Shown here piece by piece: positions 10,148-18,278 of a stretch of 64,000 bases of DNA. How positions within the stretch are numbered: position 1 is the stretch's first letter; each line of letters begins with the position of its first letter. The notes under the pieces were generated by a model. That model ran no database searches. It was not told where the DNA came from and saw nothing but the letters and a program-made list of their open reading frames with translations. The position numbers were made by a program, and so were the translations under genes. This stretch comes from Gluconacetobacter sacchari. GTDB lineage: Bacteria > Pseudomonadota > Alphaproteobacteria > Acetobacterales > Acetobacteraceae. Location of the stretch: NCBI RefSeq assembly GCF_014174255.1, contig NZ_JABEQJ010000006.1, forward strand, positions 108,977-172,976, written 5' to 3'.

Positions 10148-10178
10148 GTCATAAAACCTCAAGCCCGGTCGAGGTCAA
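10148..10178 (-). promoter_or_regulatory. SoxR-type promoter and operator for the MFS gene
   Basis: On the minus strand a -35 TTGACC (10173-10178) and a -10 TATGAC (10148-10153) are separated by 19 bp. This over-long spacer is the hallmark of MerR/SoxR-activated promoters. The spacer carries the dyad CCTCAAGCCCGGTCGAGG (10157-10174, plus strand), which matches the SoxR box consensus in its outer CCTC/GAGG arms. Transcription would start near 10141, which excludes the upstream MFS start codon. Confidence 0.82.
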
Positions 10179-10218
10179 TGCGTGGCGTGAGTCGGGGTGC
10201 GATCGGGTGGGAGGCGCG

Positions 10219-10653
10219 ATGCGGGCGGATGATCTCTCGGTGGGCGACGTGGCGCGCCGGTGCGGCGTTCGGGTTTCCACCCTGCATTTCTACGAGGCCA
10301 GCGGGCTGATCCGCAGCGCGCGCAATGCGGGCAACCAGCGGCGTTACGGCAGGGCCGTGCTGCGGCGGATCGCGATCATTCGCGTGGCGCAGCGGGCCGG
10401 CCTGTCGCTGGCGGAGATCAGGGCGGCGCTGGCGGGCGTGCCGGACGACCGCGCGGCGACCGTGCGGGACTGGCGCCGGATGTCCAAATCGTGGCGGGCG
10501 GGGTTGCAGGAACGGATCGACGATCTGACGCGGCTGCGCGACCAGCTCGACCGCTGTATCGGCTGCGGTTGCCTGTCGCTGTCCGATTGTCCGTTGCGCA
10601 ACCCGCAGGATGTGCTGGGCGCGGCGCGTTCGGGGCCGGTGCTGCTGGGGTGA
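10219..10653 (+). CDS. soxR: Redox-sensitive transcriptional activator SoxR
   Basis: The 144-residue MerR-family regulator starts at 10219 after GGGAGGCGCG; an upstream extension would cross the operator. The N-terminal HTH reads LSVGDVARRCGVRVSTLHFYEASGLI, and NQRRYGRAVLRRIAIIRVAQRAGLSL continues the family pattern. A dimerisation helix follows. The C-terminal CIGCGCLSLSDC has the CX2CXCX5C cysteines that hold the [2Fe-2S] cluster of SoxR. Oxidation of the cluster untwists DNA at 19 bp-spaced promoters. No soxS is present; outside enterics SoxR acts directly on exporter and oxidoreductase genes, here the divergent MFS gene. Confidence 0.95.
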   Translation: MRADDLSVGDVARRCGVRVSTLHFYEASGLIRSARNAGNQRRYGRAVLRRIAIIRVAQRAGLSLAEIRAALAGVPDDRAATVRDWRRMSKSWRAGLQERIDDLTRLRDQLDRCIGCGCLSLSDCPLRNPQDVLGAARSGPVLLG

Positions 10654-10688
10654 AGGACGGCGAGGCGGATAGGCCGCGAACGGGCGCG

Positions 10689-13175
10689 CTATGAACTGGG
10701 CGCTTCCTGCGCGACTTCCCGGCTGGCGTCGTGGACGGGCCAGTAGATCGGCGGCTGGAGCAGGGGGCCCGGCCGGGCGAACAGATAGCCCTGCCCGTAA
10801 TCGCAGCCCAGGTCGCGCAGGATGGTGGCCTGGGCCTCGGTCTCGATGCCTTCGGCGACGACCTGCTTGTCCAGGGCCTTGCCGAGCGAGATGATCGAGC
10901 GGATGACTTCGTGCGCGTTGCGGGTCGGCGTCGTCAACTGATGGACGAAGGACCGGTCGATCTTGATGACGTCGACGGGGAAGCGGAGCAGGTGGACCAG
11001 CGACGCGTAGCCCGTGCCGAAATCGTCGAACGCGATGCGGATGCCGGCCATGTGCAGGATGTGCAGGGCCTCGGCGATCTCGTCGGATGCGTGGTCGAGG
11101 GCGATGCCTTCCGTGACCTCGACGCAGAGCCGGTGCGGGGGAACGCCGGCTTCCTGAAGGCGATTGAGGATGTGCCGGCCCGCCGCCGCCCCGCGCAGAT
11201 GCACGCCGGTGAAATTGACCGCGATATAGGCCAGTCCCTCGCCCGCGTCGGACAGCGCGGCGAGCGCGATCGAGATGACTTCGTCCTGCAGGCGGGGGCC
11301 GATCGTCTCGTCCGTCAGCAGGATCTGGAAATCGCCGGGAGTCAGCAGGCCGAGATCGGGATGGTTCCAGCGCAGCAGGGCCTCGTTGCCGTGCTGGCGG
11401 CCCGTCTTGAGGTCGATGAGGGGCTGGTAATACAGGACGAATTCGCCCGCCGCGAGGGCATGCGGCGCATCGGTCAGCAGGCGCGCGGCGAGGCTGTCCG
11501 CGCGGTCGAATTCCAGCGTGTAGGGTTGCCGCCGGCCGCCGCCGCGCTGCTTGGCCCAATGGAGCGCGCGGTCCGCGCGATGCAGGGCCGAGGCCGGGGT
11601 GCCGATGCACTCGGTCTGTCCGGCGCTGAACCACAGCGACAGGGTGCGGCCGGCATGCGACCAGGGTTCTCCCTGAAGGGAGTCGAGCCGTTCGACCAGG
11701 AGCGCTTCCTGCGCCGGAGGGATCAGGATGCCGAATTCGTCGCCGCCCAGGCGCGCCAGCACGGTGTCGTCGGGCAGGATCTGGCGGAGGCGGCGGGCTA
11801 TGTGGCGCAACAGGTTGTCGCCCAGTTCCTGGCCGTAGGAATCGTTGACCGATTTCAGGTGATCGACATCGATCAGCAGCAGGACGGTCAGCGGATCGGC
11901 CTGTTCGAGCGCGGCCTGGAAGGCGGCGCGATTGCCCAACTGGGTCAGGTGGTCGGTCATCGCCGCGCGGCGTAGCGTGTCGGCTTCGGCCCGCATGATG
12001 GCCATCGTGCGGGCCGCCGCGTCGCGGGTGCGCCCGATATCGCGCAGCCGGTAGGCGACCGTTACGGACAGGGCGACGGATTCGAAGGCGATGCAGGCGA
12101 AGGTCGCCATGTCGATGGTGTCGCTCTGCGGCAGGAGCCCCAGATTGCGGGCGAGCCGCAGCGTGAAGACCGCGATGACCGGCAGCCAGCCCAGCAGGAA
12201 GAACCAGATGATCCGGCTCTGCCGACGGATGGCGACGGTAATCGTCGCGGCGATCCATACGACATCGAGGATCAGCACGATGTTGAACACGCGATCGGTC
12301 AGCAGTGGCGGCAGCAGCCTGTCGGCCGCCGCGGCGAAGCCGGCGACGGTCGACAGGCCGGTCAGGGCATAGCCGGACCAGAGCAGGCGCTTGTGGCGTG
12401 CCTCGGCCTCGATGAGCGTCAGGAGGAGCATGGTTCCGGCGGCGATCATCGTGCCCAGGAAACATTCGCTGAGCCTGACCGCCATCGGGCCCGTCAGGCG
12501 GTCGTCGAGGATGCCGAGGAAATTCGTCCAGGAGAGACAGTAGCCGAGGGCCAGTATGGTCCAGGCGGCATACCAGAACTGGAAGCGATCGCGACGCCCG
12601 TTATAGATGGCCAGGTTATAGACCATCGCGGATACCAGGGCGCCGATCAGGATGCCGATCAGGATCAGCCAGTCGGTGCTTCGCGCGGCTTCGTCGTCGG
12701 GGGTGCGGGCCTCGACCTTGCGGATGAAGATGGCGCCGTCGAGATGGTGAAAGCCGATCGACAGGCTGGTGATGCCGACGCCGGGCGAATCGAACGGGAA
12801 GCGCAACAGGCCGCCGGGCGCCCAGGCATGGCCGACCTGGCCGTCGGAATATTCGTAGCTCTGGACACCGCCGTCGCTGTTCGTCGCGGCGACGGTGATT
12901 CTGTCGAAGCGGTTTTCGTCGAGGAGCAGCGTCCAGCCCGATGGCAGGTCCTTCAGCACGGATGGGTCGGACAGGCGCAGCCACACCCATCCGTCGATTC
13001 GGGGCGGCAGCGCGCAGGGCCGGATGCGGTAGACCGAATGGGTTATTTGCTGCGCCATGCCGGGTGCGCCGTCGAGGCAGATGGATGAATGCAGATCGAT
13101 CGGGCCGGCATGGGCCGCCACGTCCGAAGACGAGATCAGCATTGACAGCAGAATCGCCAATGCACCTCTGAACAT
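10689..13175 (-). CDS. 7TM sensor with GGDEF and EAL domains (c-di-GMP turnover)
   Basis: From the ATG at 13175 the protein is 828 residues, opening with a signal peptide (MFRGALAILLSMLISSSDVAAHA). A periplasmic 7TMR-DISMED2-like domain (about 30-170) follows, then seven membrane helices (about 185-395), a GGDEF domain with LLLIDVDHLKSVNDSYGQ and intact RLGGDEFGIL, and an EAL domain with NEALLRW, DDFGTGYAS and VAEGIETEAQ. Both catalytic motifs look intact. No RxxD inhibitory site sits five residues before GGDEF. It may therefore make and degrade c-di-GMP in response to a periplasmic ligand. A start 42 codons upstream would mask the signal peptide and is less likely. Confidence 0.9.
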   Translation of the reverse strand: MFRGALAILLSMLISSSDVAAHAGPIDLHSSICLDGAPGMAQQITHSVYRIRPCALPPRIDGWVWLRLSDPSVLKDLPSGWTLLLDENRFDRITVAATNSDGGVQSYEYSDGQVGHAWAPGGLLRFPFDSPGVGITSLSIGFHHLDGAIFIRKVEARTPDDEAARSTDWLILIGILIGALVSAMVYNLAIYNGRRDRFQFWYAAWTILALGYCLSWTNFLGILDDRLTGPMAVRLSECFLGTMIAAGTMLLLTLIEAEARHKRLLWSGYALTGLSTVAGFAAAADRLLPPLLTDRVFNIVLILDVVWIAATITVAIRRQSRIIWFFLLGWLPVIAVFTLRLARNLGLLPQSDTIDMATFACIAFESVALSVTVAYRLRDIGRTRDAAARTMAIMRAEADTLRRAAMTDHLTQLGNRAAFQAALEQADPLTVLLLIDVDHLKSVNDSYGQELGDNLLRHIARRLRQILPDDTVLARLGGDEFGILIPPAQEALLVERLDSLQGEPWSHAGRTLSLWFSAGQTECIGTPASALHRADRALHWAKQRGGGRRQPYTLEFDRADSLAARLLTDAPHALAAGEFVLYYQPLIDLKTGRQHGNEALLRWNHPDLGLLTPGDFQILLTDETIGPRLQDEVISIALAALSDAGEGLAYIAVNFTGVHLRGAAAGRHILNRLQEAGVPPHRLCVEVTEGIALDHASDEIAEALHILHMAGIRIAFDDFGTGYASLVHLLRFPVDVIKIDRSFVHQLTTPTRNAHEVIRSIISLGKALDKQVVAEGIETEAQATILRDLGCDYGQGYLFARPGPLLQPPIYWPVHDASREVAQEAPSS

Positions 13176-13441
13176 CAGAAGACGTTGCCCCGTATCACGG
13201 CGTCTGCCGGGATCTGGGGGAGGACGGGCTGATTGATTCCCACGAGTAACCTTATATTCATTGTTGATACGTGGCGTCGCGCGCCGCCCGAAGACGGTCA
13301 AGCAGGGTCCGTCGGGTGATTTTTGTCTTACTTATCCTTTATAGGGGGTAAATGTAACCGGAGCGGCAGCAGCATATGCTGTCGGCGTGCGACGGTCGAG
13401 AGCGCGTGGGCGGGATCGGACGGGAAATGCACGCCTTTTTT

Positions 13442-15958
13442 CTAGCGCTGCCAGGTGATGTGCGTGCTCTCCAGCGGGATCGCGATGCCGCTTCGGGCCG
13501 GGATGACGCGCACCGTGTAATCGCCTGCCGGCCGGTCCAGGCCGGTCGTCAGCGTGTAGTGGGTCAGGCCGTCCGAATCGCGGCAGTCGCCGGGCGGGAT
13601 GACGGTGACGGAGGGCGGCCCCGCATCGATGGGATCGGCATAGAGCTGAACCTGGACGGCATCGGCCGGAATGTGTCCGAGGGAGAGCGCCACCGCCACA
13701 TGCCGTTGTCCCTCCGGTCCGGATATCGTGACGGAGGCGATGCGCAGCTCGGGCCAGGCGGTGTCGAGCCTGTCCTGCCATTGCACGATGTCATGGGCCG
13801 CCTGCCCGCCATCGGCCAGCCGCGCGTGATAGCGCGTGGCGGCCGGCAGGTAGAAATGATCGGTATAGTCGCGCACCACGCGGTTGGCGGAAAAAAGCGG
13901 GGTCAGCCGCGCCATGCTTTCGCGCATGCGGCCGACCCAGGCGGCGGGAATGCCCTGGCCGTCGCGCGCGTAGAAGGCGGGGGCGATTTCGGATTCGAGC
14001 AGGGTGTACATCGCCTCGGCCTCGGCCGTGTCCACCGCCGGGTCCTCGCCATGCTCGCGGCCGTCGCCCAGCGCCCAGCCGACCTCGGGCGCGTAGGCCT
14101 CGGCCCACCAGCCGTCCAGCTCCGACAGGTTCAGCCCGCCATTGACCAGCACCTTCATGCCGCTGGTGCCGCTGGCCTCCCACGGGCGGCGGGGGGTGTT
14201 GATCCACAGGTCGACGCCCTGGACCAGGATCTGGGCCACCGCCATGTCGTAATCGGTCATGAAGACGATGCGGCCCCGGACATCGGGCCGCCGGGCGAAG
14301 GCGAGCCAGCGGGTGATCAGGGCCTGTCCCGCCAGGTCGGCGGGGTGGGCCTTGCCCGCCAGCACCAGTTGCATGGGCTGTTCCGGGTGCGAAAGCAGGC
14401 GCGCCAGGCGGTCGGGATCGTGCAGCAGCAGGTCCGGCCGCTTGTAGGTGGCGAAGCGGCGGGCGAAGCCGAGGGTCAGCACGTCCGGGCTGAGGGCCGG
14501 GACGGGCAGGCTTGCGAGCCCCACGTCGCCGGAGAACCCCTGACGTTCGGCGTAGGTGGCGGCGACCTTGTGAATGAACGCGGCGCGGGCCTGGCAGCGG
14601 GTGGTCCACAGCGTGCGGTCGTCCAGCGCGCGGATGCGATCGGCGAGGCCTTCCTGCGTGCCGCGCCAGCGTTCGGAACCGGCGGCCTCGGTCCACAGCG
14701 TGTCGGCCTCGATCGAATCCCAGGTGGGTGTGTGGACGCCGTTGGTGACGTGGCCGACCGGGACCTCCCGTTCCGGCCAGCGGGGAAAGAGCGGCGCGAA
14801 CAGGCGGCGGCTGACCGCGCCGTGCAGGCGCGACACGCCGTTGACCGCGCCGCTGACATGGATGGCCAACCAGGCCATGTTGAAGGGCTCGCCATGATCG
14901 TTCGGGTCGGCCCGGCCCAGGGCGAGCAGCGTGTCCAGCGGGATATCGAGCCGCTTTTCGACATAATGCGCGAGATAGGTCCCGATCAGCCCGGGGGGAA
15001 AGCGGTCGAAACCGGCCGGCACCGCGGTGTGGGTGGTGAACAATGTGCCGGCCCGCGCGATCACCAGCGCCTGGCGGAAGGGAATGCGCAGCCGGTCCAT
15101 CAGGCAGCGCGCGCGTTCCACCGCCGCGAAGGCGGCGTGGCCTTCGTTGAGGTGGCACACGTCGGGCTGGTAGCCGAGCTGGTCGAGCAGGCGCCAGCCG
15201 GCGATGCCGAGCGTGATTTCCTGGCGCAGCCGCAGGTCGGCGTCGCCGCCGTAGAGCTGGGTGGTGACGCAGCGCACGCCCGGCGGGTTGGCCGGGTCGT
15301 TGGTATCGAGCAGATAGAGCGTGGCGCGGCCGACGACGGCTTTCCACGCCCGGACCCATATCGGGCCCTGGCCGAAATGAATCGGGATGCGCAGCACGTC
15401 GCCTTCTTCGGTCAGGACCGGGCTGAGCGGCAGCAGGGAGGGGTCGTTGAACGGGTAGAGCGCCTGCTGCCGGCCGTCCGACGTCAGTTCCTGCCGGAAA
15501 TAGCCCTGGGCGAACAGCAGCCCGACCGCCACCACGGGTACGCCCAGGTCGCTGGCGGCCTTGAGCTGGTCGCCCGCCACGTTGCCCAGGCCGCCGGAAT
15601 AGATCGGCAGGGCTTCGCTGAGCATATATTCCATGCTGAAATAGGCGATGCAGGACAGGGGCGATGCATCGTGCTTCCGGCCGAACCAGGTCGGCTGGTG
15701 CAGCCGCTCGGCCTGGGCGGCCAGTGCGTCGGTGACCGCGCGGCGGAAGGCGGGTTTGCCGAGCAGCATCTTGAGATGGGCGCGCGAGGCGGTGTTCAGC
15801 GTCGTCCAGGGGTTGCGGGTGCGGTCCCAGCATTCCGGGTCGATCTGGCGCCATAGCGGGTCGGTCGCGTGGTTCCAGCTCCAGCGCAGATCCAGCGCGA
15901 GGGTGGTCAGCGCGTGTTCCGCCGCCCGTGCGGTGAGCGTGCGCGTGTCAGATGCCAT
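13442..15958 (-). CDS. glgP: Alpha-glucan (glycogen/maltodextrin) phosphorylase
   Basis: The 838-residue GT35 enzyme releases glucose 1-phosphate from alpha-1,4-glucan ends using PLP. The N-terminal DUF3417-like segment (DLRWSWNHATDPLWRQIDPECW) places it in the shorter bacterial alpha-glucan phosphorylase group. Other marks are AYFSMEYMLSEALPIYSGGLGNVAGD, HLNEGHAAF, GHVTNGVHTPTW and RRFATYKRPDLLL. PWEASGTSGMKVLVNGGLN contains the PLP-binding lysine. The start at 15958 (MASDTRT) follows GGGAAACGGCAC. It lies 11 bp after glgX, so the two form an operon that debranches and phosphorolyses glycogen. Confidence 0.94.
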   Translation of the reverse strand: MASDTRTLTARAAEHALTTLALDLRWSWNHATDPLWRQIDPECWDRTRNPWTTLNTASRAHLKMLLGKPAFRRAVTDALAAQAERLHQPTWFGRKHDASPLSCIAYFSMEYMLSEALPIYSGGLGNVAGDQLKAASDLGVPVVAVGLLFAQGYFRQELTSDGRQQALYPFNDPSLLPLSPVLTEEGDVLRIPIHFGQGPIWVRAWKAVVGRATLYLLDTNDPANPPGVRCVTTQLYGGDADLRLRQEITLGIAGWRLLDQLGYQPDVCHLNEGHAAFAAVERARCLMDRLRIPFRQALVIARAGTLFTTHTAVPAGFDRFPPGLIGTYLAHYVEKRLDIPLDTLLALGRADPNDHGEPFNMAWLAIHVSGAVNGVSRLHGAVSRRLFAPLFPRWPEREVPVGHVTNGVHTPTWDSIEADTLWTEAAGSERWRGTQEGLADRIRALDDRTLWTTRCQARAAFIHKVAATYAERQGFSGDVGLASLPVPALSPDVLTLGFARRFATYKRPDLLLHDPDRLARLLSHPEQPMQLVLAGKAHPADLAGQALITRWLAFARRPDVRGRIVFMTDYDMAVAQILVQGVDLWINTPRRPWEASGTSGMKVLVNGGLNLSELDGWWAEAYAPEVGWALGDGREHGEDPAVDTAEAEAMYTLLESEIAPAFYARDGQGIPAAWVGRMRESMARLTPLFSANRVVRDYTDHFYLPAATRYHARLADGGQAAHDIVQWQDRLDTAWPELRIASVTISGPEGQRHVAVALSLGHIPADAVQVQLYADPIDAGPPSVTVIPPGDCRDSDGLTHYTLTTGLDRPAGDYTVRVIPARSGIAIPLESTHITWQR

Positions 15959-15969
15959 GTGCCGTTTCC

Positions 15970-18072
15970 CTATCGCGTGTTGTCTTGTCTCGTTTTGTCT
16001 CGTCTCGTTCGCAGCAGGACGCGGATCGCGCGTGCCTGTACCGTCAGGCGTTCCATGTCGCCGACCGGGAGCGCCGCCTCGGGCGGGAGGATGTCGGCGG
16101 GTGGCGCGGCGGCAGTGTCGATGACGCCGCGCCATGCGGTGCCGGCGCCCTGCGCCGCCTCGGGCAGGGCGAAATGCAGCGTGTCGTCCCAGCCGTTGAT
16201 CAGGACATACAGGTCGTCATCCTCCATCGTCGCGCCCCGCAGAAAGAAGGCCAGGCTGCGCGAGACCGGGCGCAGATCCGGGTCGCCGCCGTCGACGCCG
16301 TGCCACGAGACGTCGTCGCGCCAGCCGACGCTGCGCGCGATCGACGGGTGGGCGGCGCGAAAGGCGACCAGCATCCGCACGAAACGCAGCAGCGGCGCTT
16401 CGTTTTCCGTCAGGCGCCAGTCGAGCCAGTTGGTCGTGTCGTCGCGGTCGTACGGATTGGGATCGCCGCCCCGGCTGTGGCCGAATTCGTCGCCCGCCTG
16501 GAACATCGGCGTGCCGTTGGCCAGCATCAGCAGGCAGAAGCCGTTGCGCGTCTGCCGGCGGCGCAGCGCCTGTACCGGTTCGGGCGCGTCCGCCGCGCCC
16601 TGGTGGCCGCAATTGGCCGCGAACTGGCCGGGATCGTCGTACGAGAACAGGTCGCGCAGGGTCAGCCCGTCGTGGCTGGCGAGGTAATTGATGCTCTGAT
16701 AGGGGCGCGCGGCGTGGGCGCGGTCGTCGGGGAACAGGTCGGTGCTGCCGTAGAGCCGGGTCATCAGCAGCGGAACGCAGCCCTGGTCGCCGCGCAGGAA
16801 CCGGCGGACATCGTCGCGGAAGCGGGCGTTCCATTGCCGCCACGTCCGCCCGGGGAAGGCGCGGCCCAGTTGCATCAGCGAGCCGTCGCCGGCCCAGGGC
16901 TCGGCGATCAGCCGGGTGTGCCAGTGGTGGGCGGTGTCGGACAGTTCGGTGACGATCGGCGGTTCGGTGGGATCGACATGGCCGGTCTCGTCGACCGAGA
17001 AGGTCGAGGCCAGGTCGAAGCGCAGGCCGTCGATGCCCATTTCCGCGATCCAGAACCAGACGCTGGACAGGATCAACTGCCGCACCACCGGCGCGGCCAC
17101 GTCGAGGTCGTTGCCGCAGCCCGAGCGGTTGGTGGCGCGGAACGGCGTGCCGGGGGTGCTGGAATAATAGGAGGCGTTGTCGATGCCGCGATAGGACCAG
17201 ACGGGGCCGCCGGAATGGTCCTCGGCCGTATGATTGTAGACGACATCGAGGAACAGTTCGATTTCCGCCTCGTGCAGGGCGGCGACCATCTCGCGGAATT
17301 CGCGCAGGGCCGTATCGACCGTGCCGTCCGAGGCGTAGCCCGCGTGGGGCGAGAAGAAATTGAGCGGCATGTAGCCCCAGAACGTGCCGTGCAGCGGATC
17401 GCGCTGGAAGACCGGCATCAGTTCCACCGCCGTGATTCCCAGCGCCTTGAGATAGGGGATGCGTGCCGTCAGCGCGGCGTAGCTGCCGCGCCATGCCGCC
17501 GGCACGCCCGAGGACGGGTCGCGGGTGAAGGCGCGGACATGGAGTTCGTAGATCACCAGATCGTGGTCGTGGCGCCGGGGGCGGCGGATGGGCGGCGGGG
17601 GCGTGTCCGCGCGGCCGGGCAGGACGCCCAGCGGCGCGCGGCCGGCGGTCGGCCCCGGGCGGCAGGCCGCCGCGCGGTCGAAGCCGGGCGGGAAGAACAC
17701 GCCGCGCGCGTACGGGTCCAGCAGCAGCTTTTCGGCGTCGAACAGCAGCCCGTCCTCCGGCCGGCAGGGGCCGGCGACGGAATAGCCGTAATAACAGGCG
17801 TCGCCGGCATGCGAGGCGGGCACGCGCGCGTGCCACATATCGCCCGTCTTGTTGTGCGGCAGGCGGAAGGGGACGCGCAGGCACGGGGTCGCGAGGTCGT
17901 CCGCGCGATAGAGCAGGAGCGTGATGGCGGTGGCGTTGCGCGAGAAGATGCTGAAATTGAACGCCTGTTCGTCGGGCAGCCAGAGGGCGCCGGGTGGGAA
18001 CGGGGCACCGTCGGACGCGGTGAAACTGGGGCTGGTCGGCAACGGCGCGTTCGGCATGGCCATGCTCGCCAC
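15970..18072 (-). CDS. glgX: Glycogen debranching enzyme GlgX (GH13 isoamylase type)
   Basis: The 700-residue protein hydrolyses alpha-1,6 branches left after phosphorylase action. It has an N-terminal CBM48-like domain (FNFSIFSRNATAITLLLY) and a GH13 barrel: LVIYELHVRAFTRD, DVVYNHTAED, GLRFDLAS with the nucleophile Asp, LIAEPWAGDG with the acid/base Glu, and NYLASHDGLTLRDL with the third acidic residue. The last residues (RRDKTRQDNTR) are encoded by a degenerate pentamer repeat and look like an accidental extension. glgP follows after 11 bp. Confidence 0.93.
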   Translation of the reverse strand: MASMAMPNAPLPTSPSFTASDGAPFPPGALWLPDEQAFNFSIFSRNATAITLLLYRADDLATPCLRVPFRLPHNKTGDMWHARVPASHAGDACYYGYSVAGPCRPEDGLLFDAEKLLLDPYARGVFFPPGFDRAAACRPGPTAGRAPLGVLPGRADTPPPPIRRPRRHDHDLVIYELHVRAFTRDPSSGVPAAWRGSYAALTARIPYLKALGITAVELMPVFQRDPLHGTFWGYMPLNFFSPHAGYASDGTVDTALREFREMVAALHEAEIELFLDVVYNHTAEDHSGGPVWSYRGIDNASYYSSTPGTPFRATNRSGCGNDLDVAAPVVRQLILSSVWFWIAEMGIDGLRFDLASTFSVDETGHVDPTEPPIVTELSDTAHHWHTRLIAEPWAGDGSLMQLGRAFPGRTWRQWNARFRDDVRRFLRGDQGCVPLLMTRLYGSTDLFPDDRAHAARPYQSINYLASHDGLTLRDLFSYDDPGQFAANCGHQGAADAPEPVQALRRRQTRNGFCLLMLANGTPMFQAGDEFGHSRGGDPNPYDRDDTTNWLDWRLTENEAPLLRFVRMLVAFRAAHPSIARSVGWRDDVSWHGVDGGDPDLRPVSRSLAFFLRGATMEDDDLYVLINGWDDTLHFALPEAAQGAGTAWRGVIDTAAAPPADILPPEAALPVGDMERLTVQARAIRVLLRTRRDKTRQDNTR
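15981..16010. repeat. Degenerate pentamer repeat in the 3' end of glgX
   Basis: Six consecutive pentamers (TGTCT, TGTCT, CGTTT, TGTCT, CGTCT, CGTTC on the plus strand) make a pyrimidine-rich tract. It encodes the basic tail of GlgX and lies about 20 bp before the glgP start. Slippage by one unit would change the reading frame of the GlgX tail. Confidence 0.7.
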
Positions 18073-18184
18073 GGAGGAGGACGGGCGCAGCCTAAAGAAA
18101 CCGGGACGATAAGGCGAGAAAATCCGTGCCGATGTCGTGGCATTCGGTGATGGAGGACGGGAGGTTTTCGACCGGCGTTATTGT

Positions 18185-18210
18185 CTTGTAAAAGATCATT
18201 AAAATACAAG
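18185..18210. promoter_or_regulatory. Palindrome in the AT-rich region upstream of the polyol dehydrogenase
   Basis: CTTGTA (18185-18190) and TACAAG (18205-18210) are perfect inverted arms separated by 14 A/T-rich bases. They lie in the 205 bp divergent gap between glgX and the dehydrogenase. This gap is far more AT-rich than its surroundings and must hold both promoters. The palindrome may be an operator; no family is recognised. Confidence 0.35.
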
Positions 18211-18278
18211 GAAAATATGCGATTTCATTTTGAATGTGCGAAAAATATTGAATTTTCCTGATAATTCCTGTTGAATCT

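Noticed and set aside
10081..10152. N-terminal extension of the MFS protein from an ATG at 10152
   Set aside because: The ATG overlaps the predicted -10 of the SoxR-type promoter, so it would not be transcribed.
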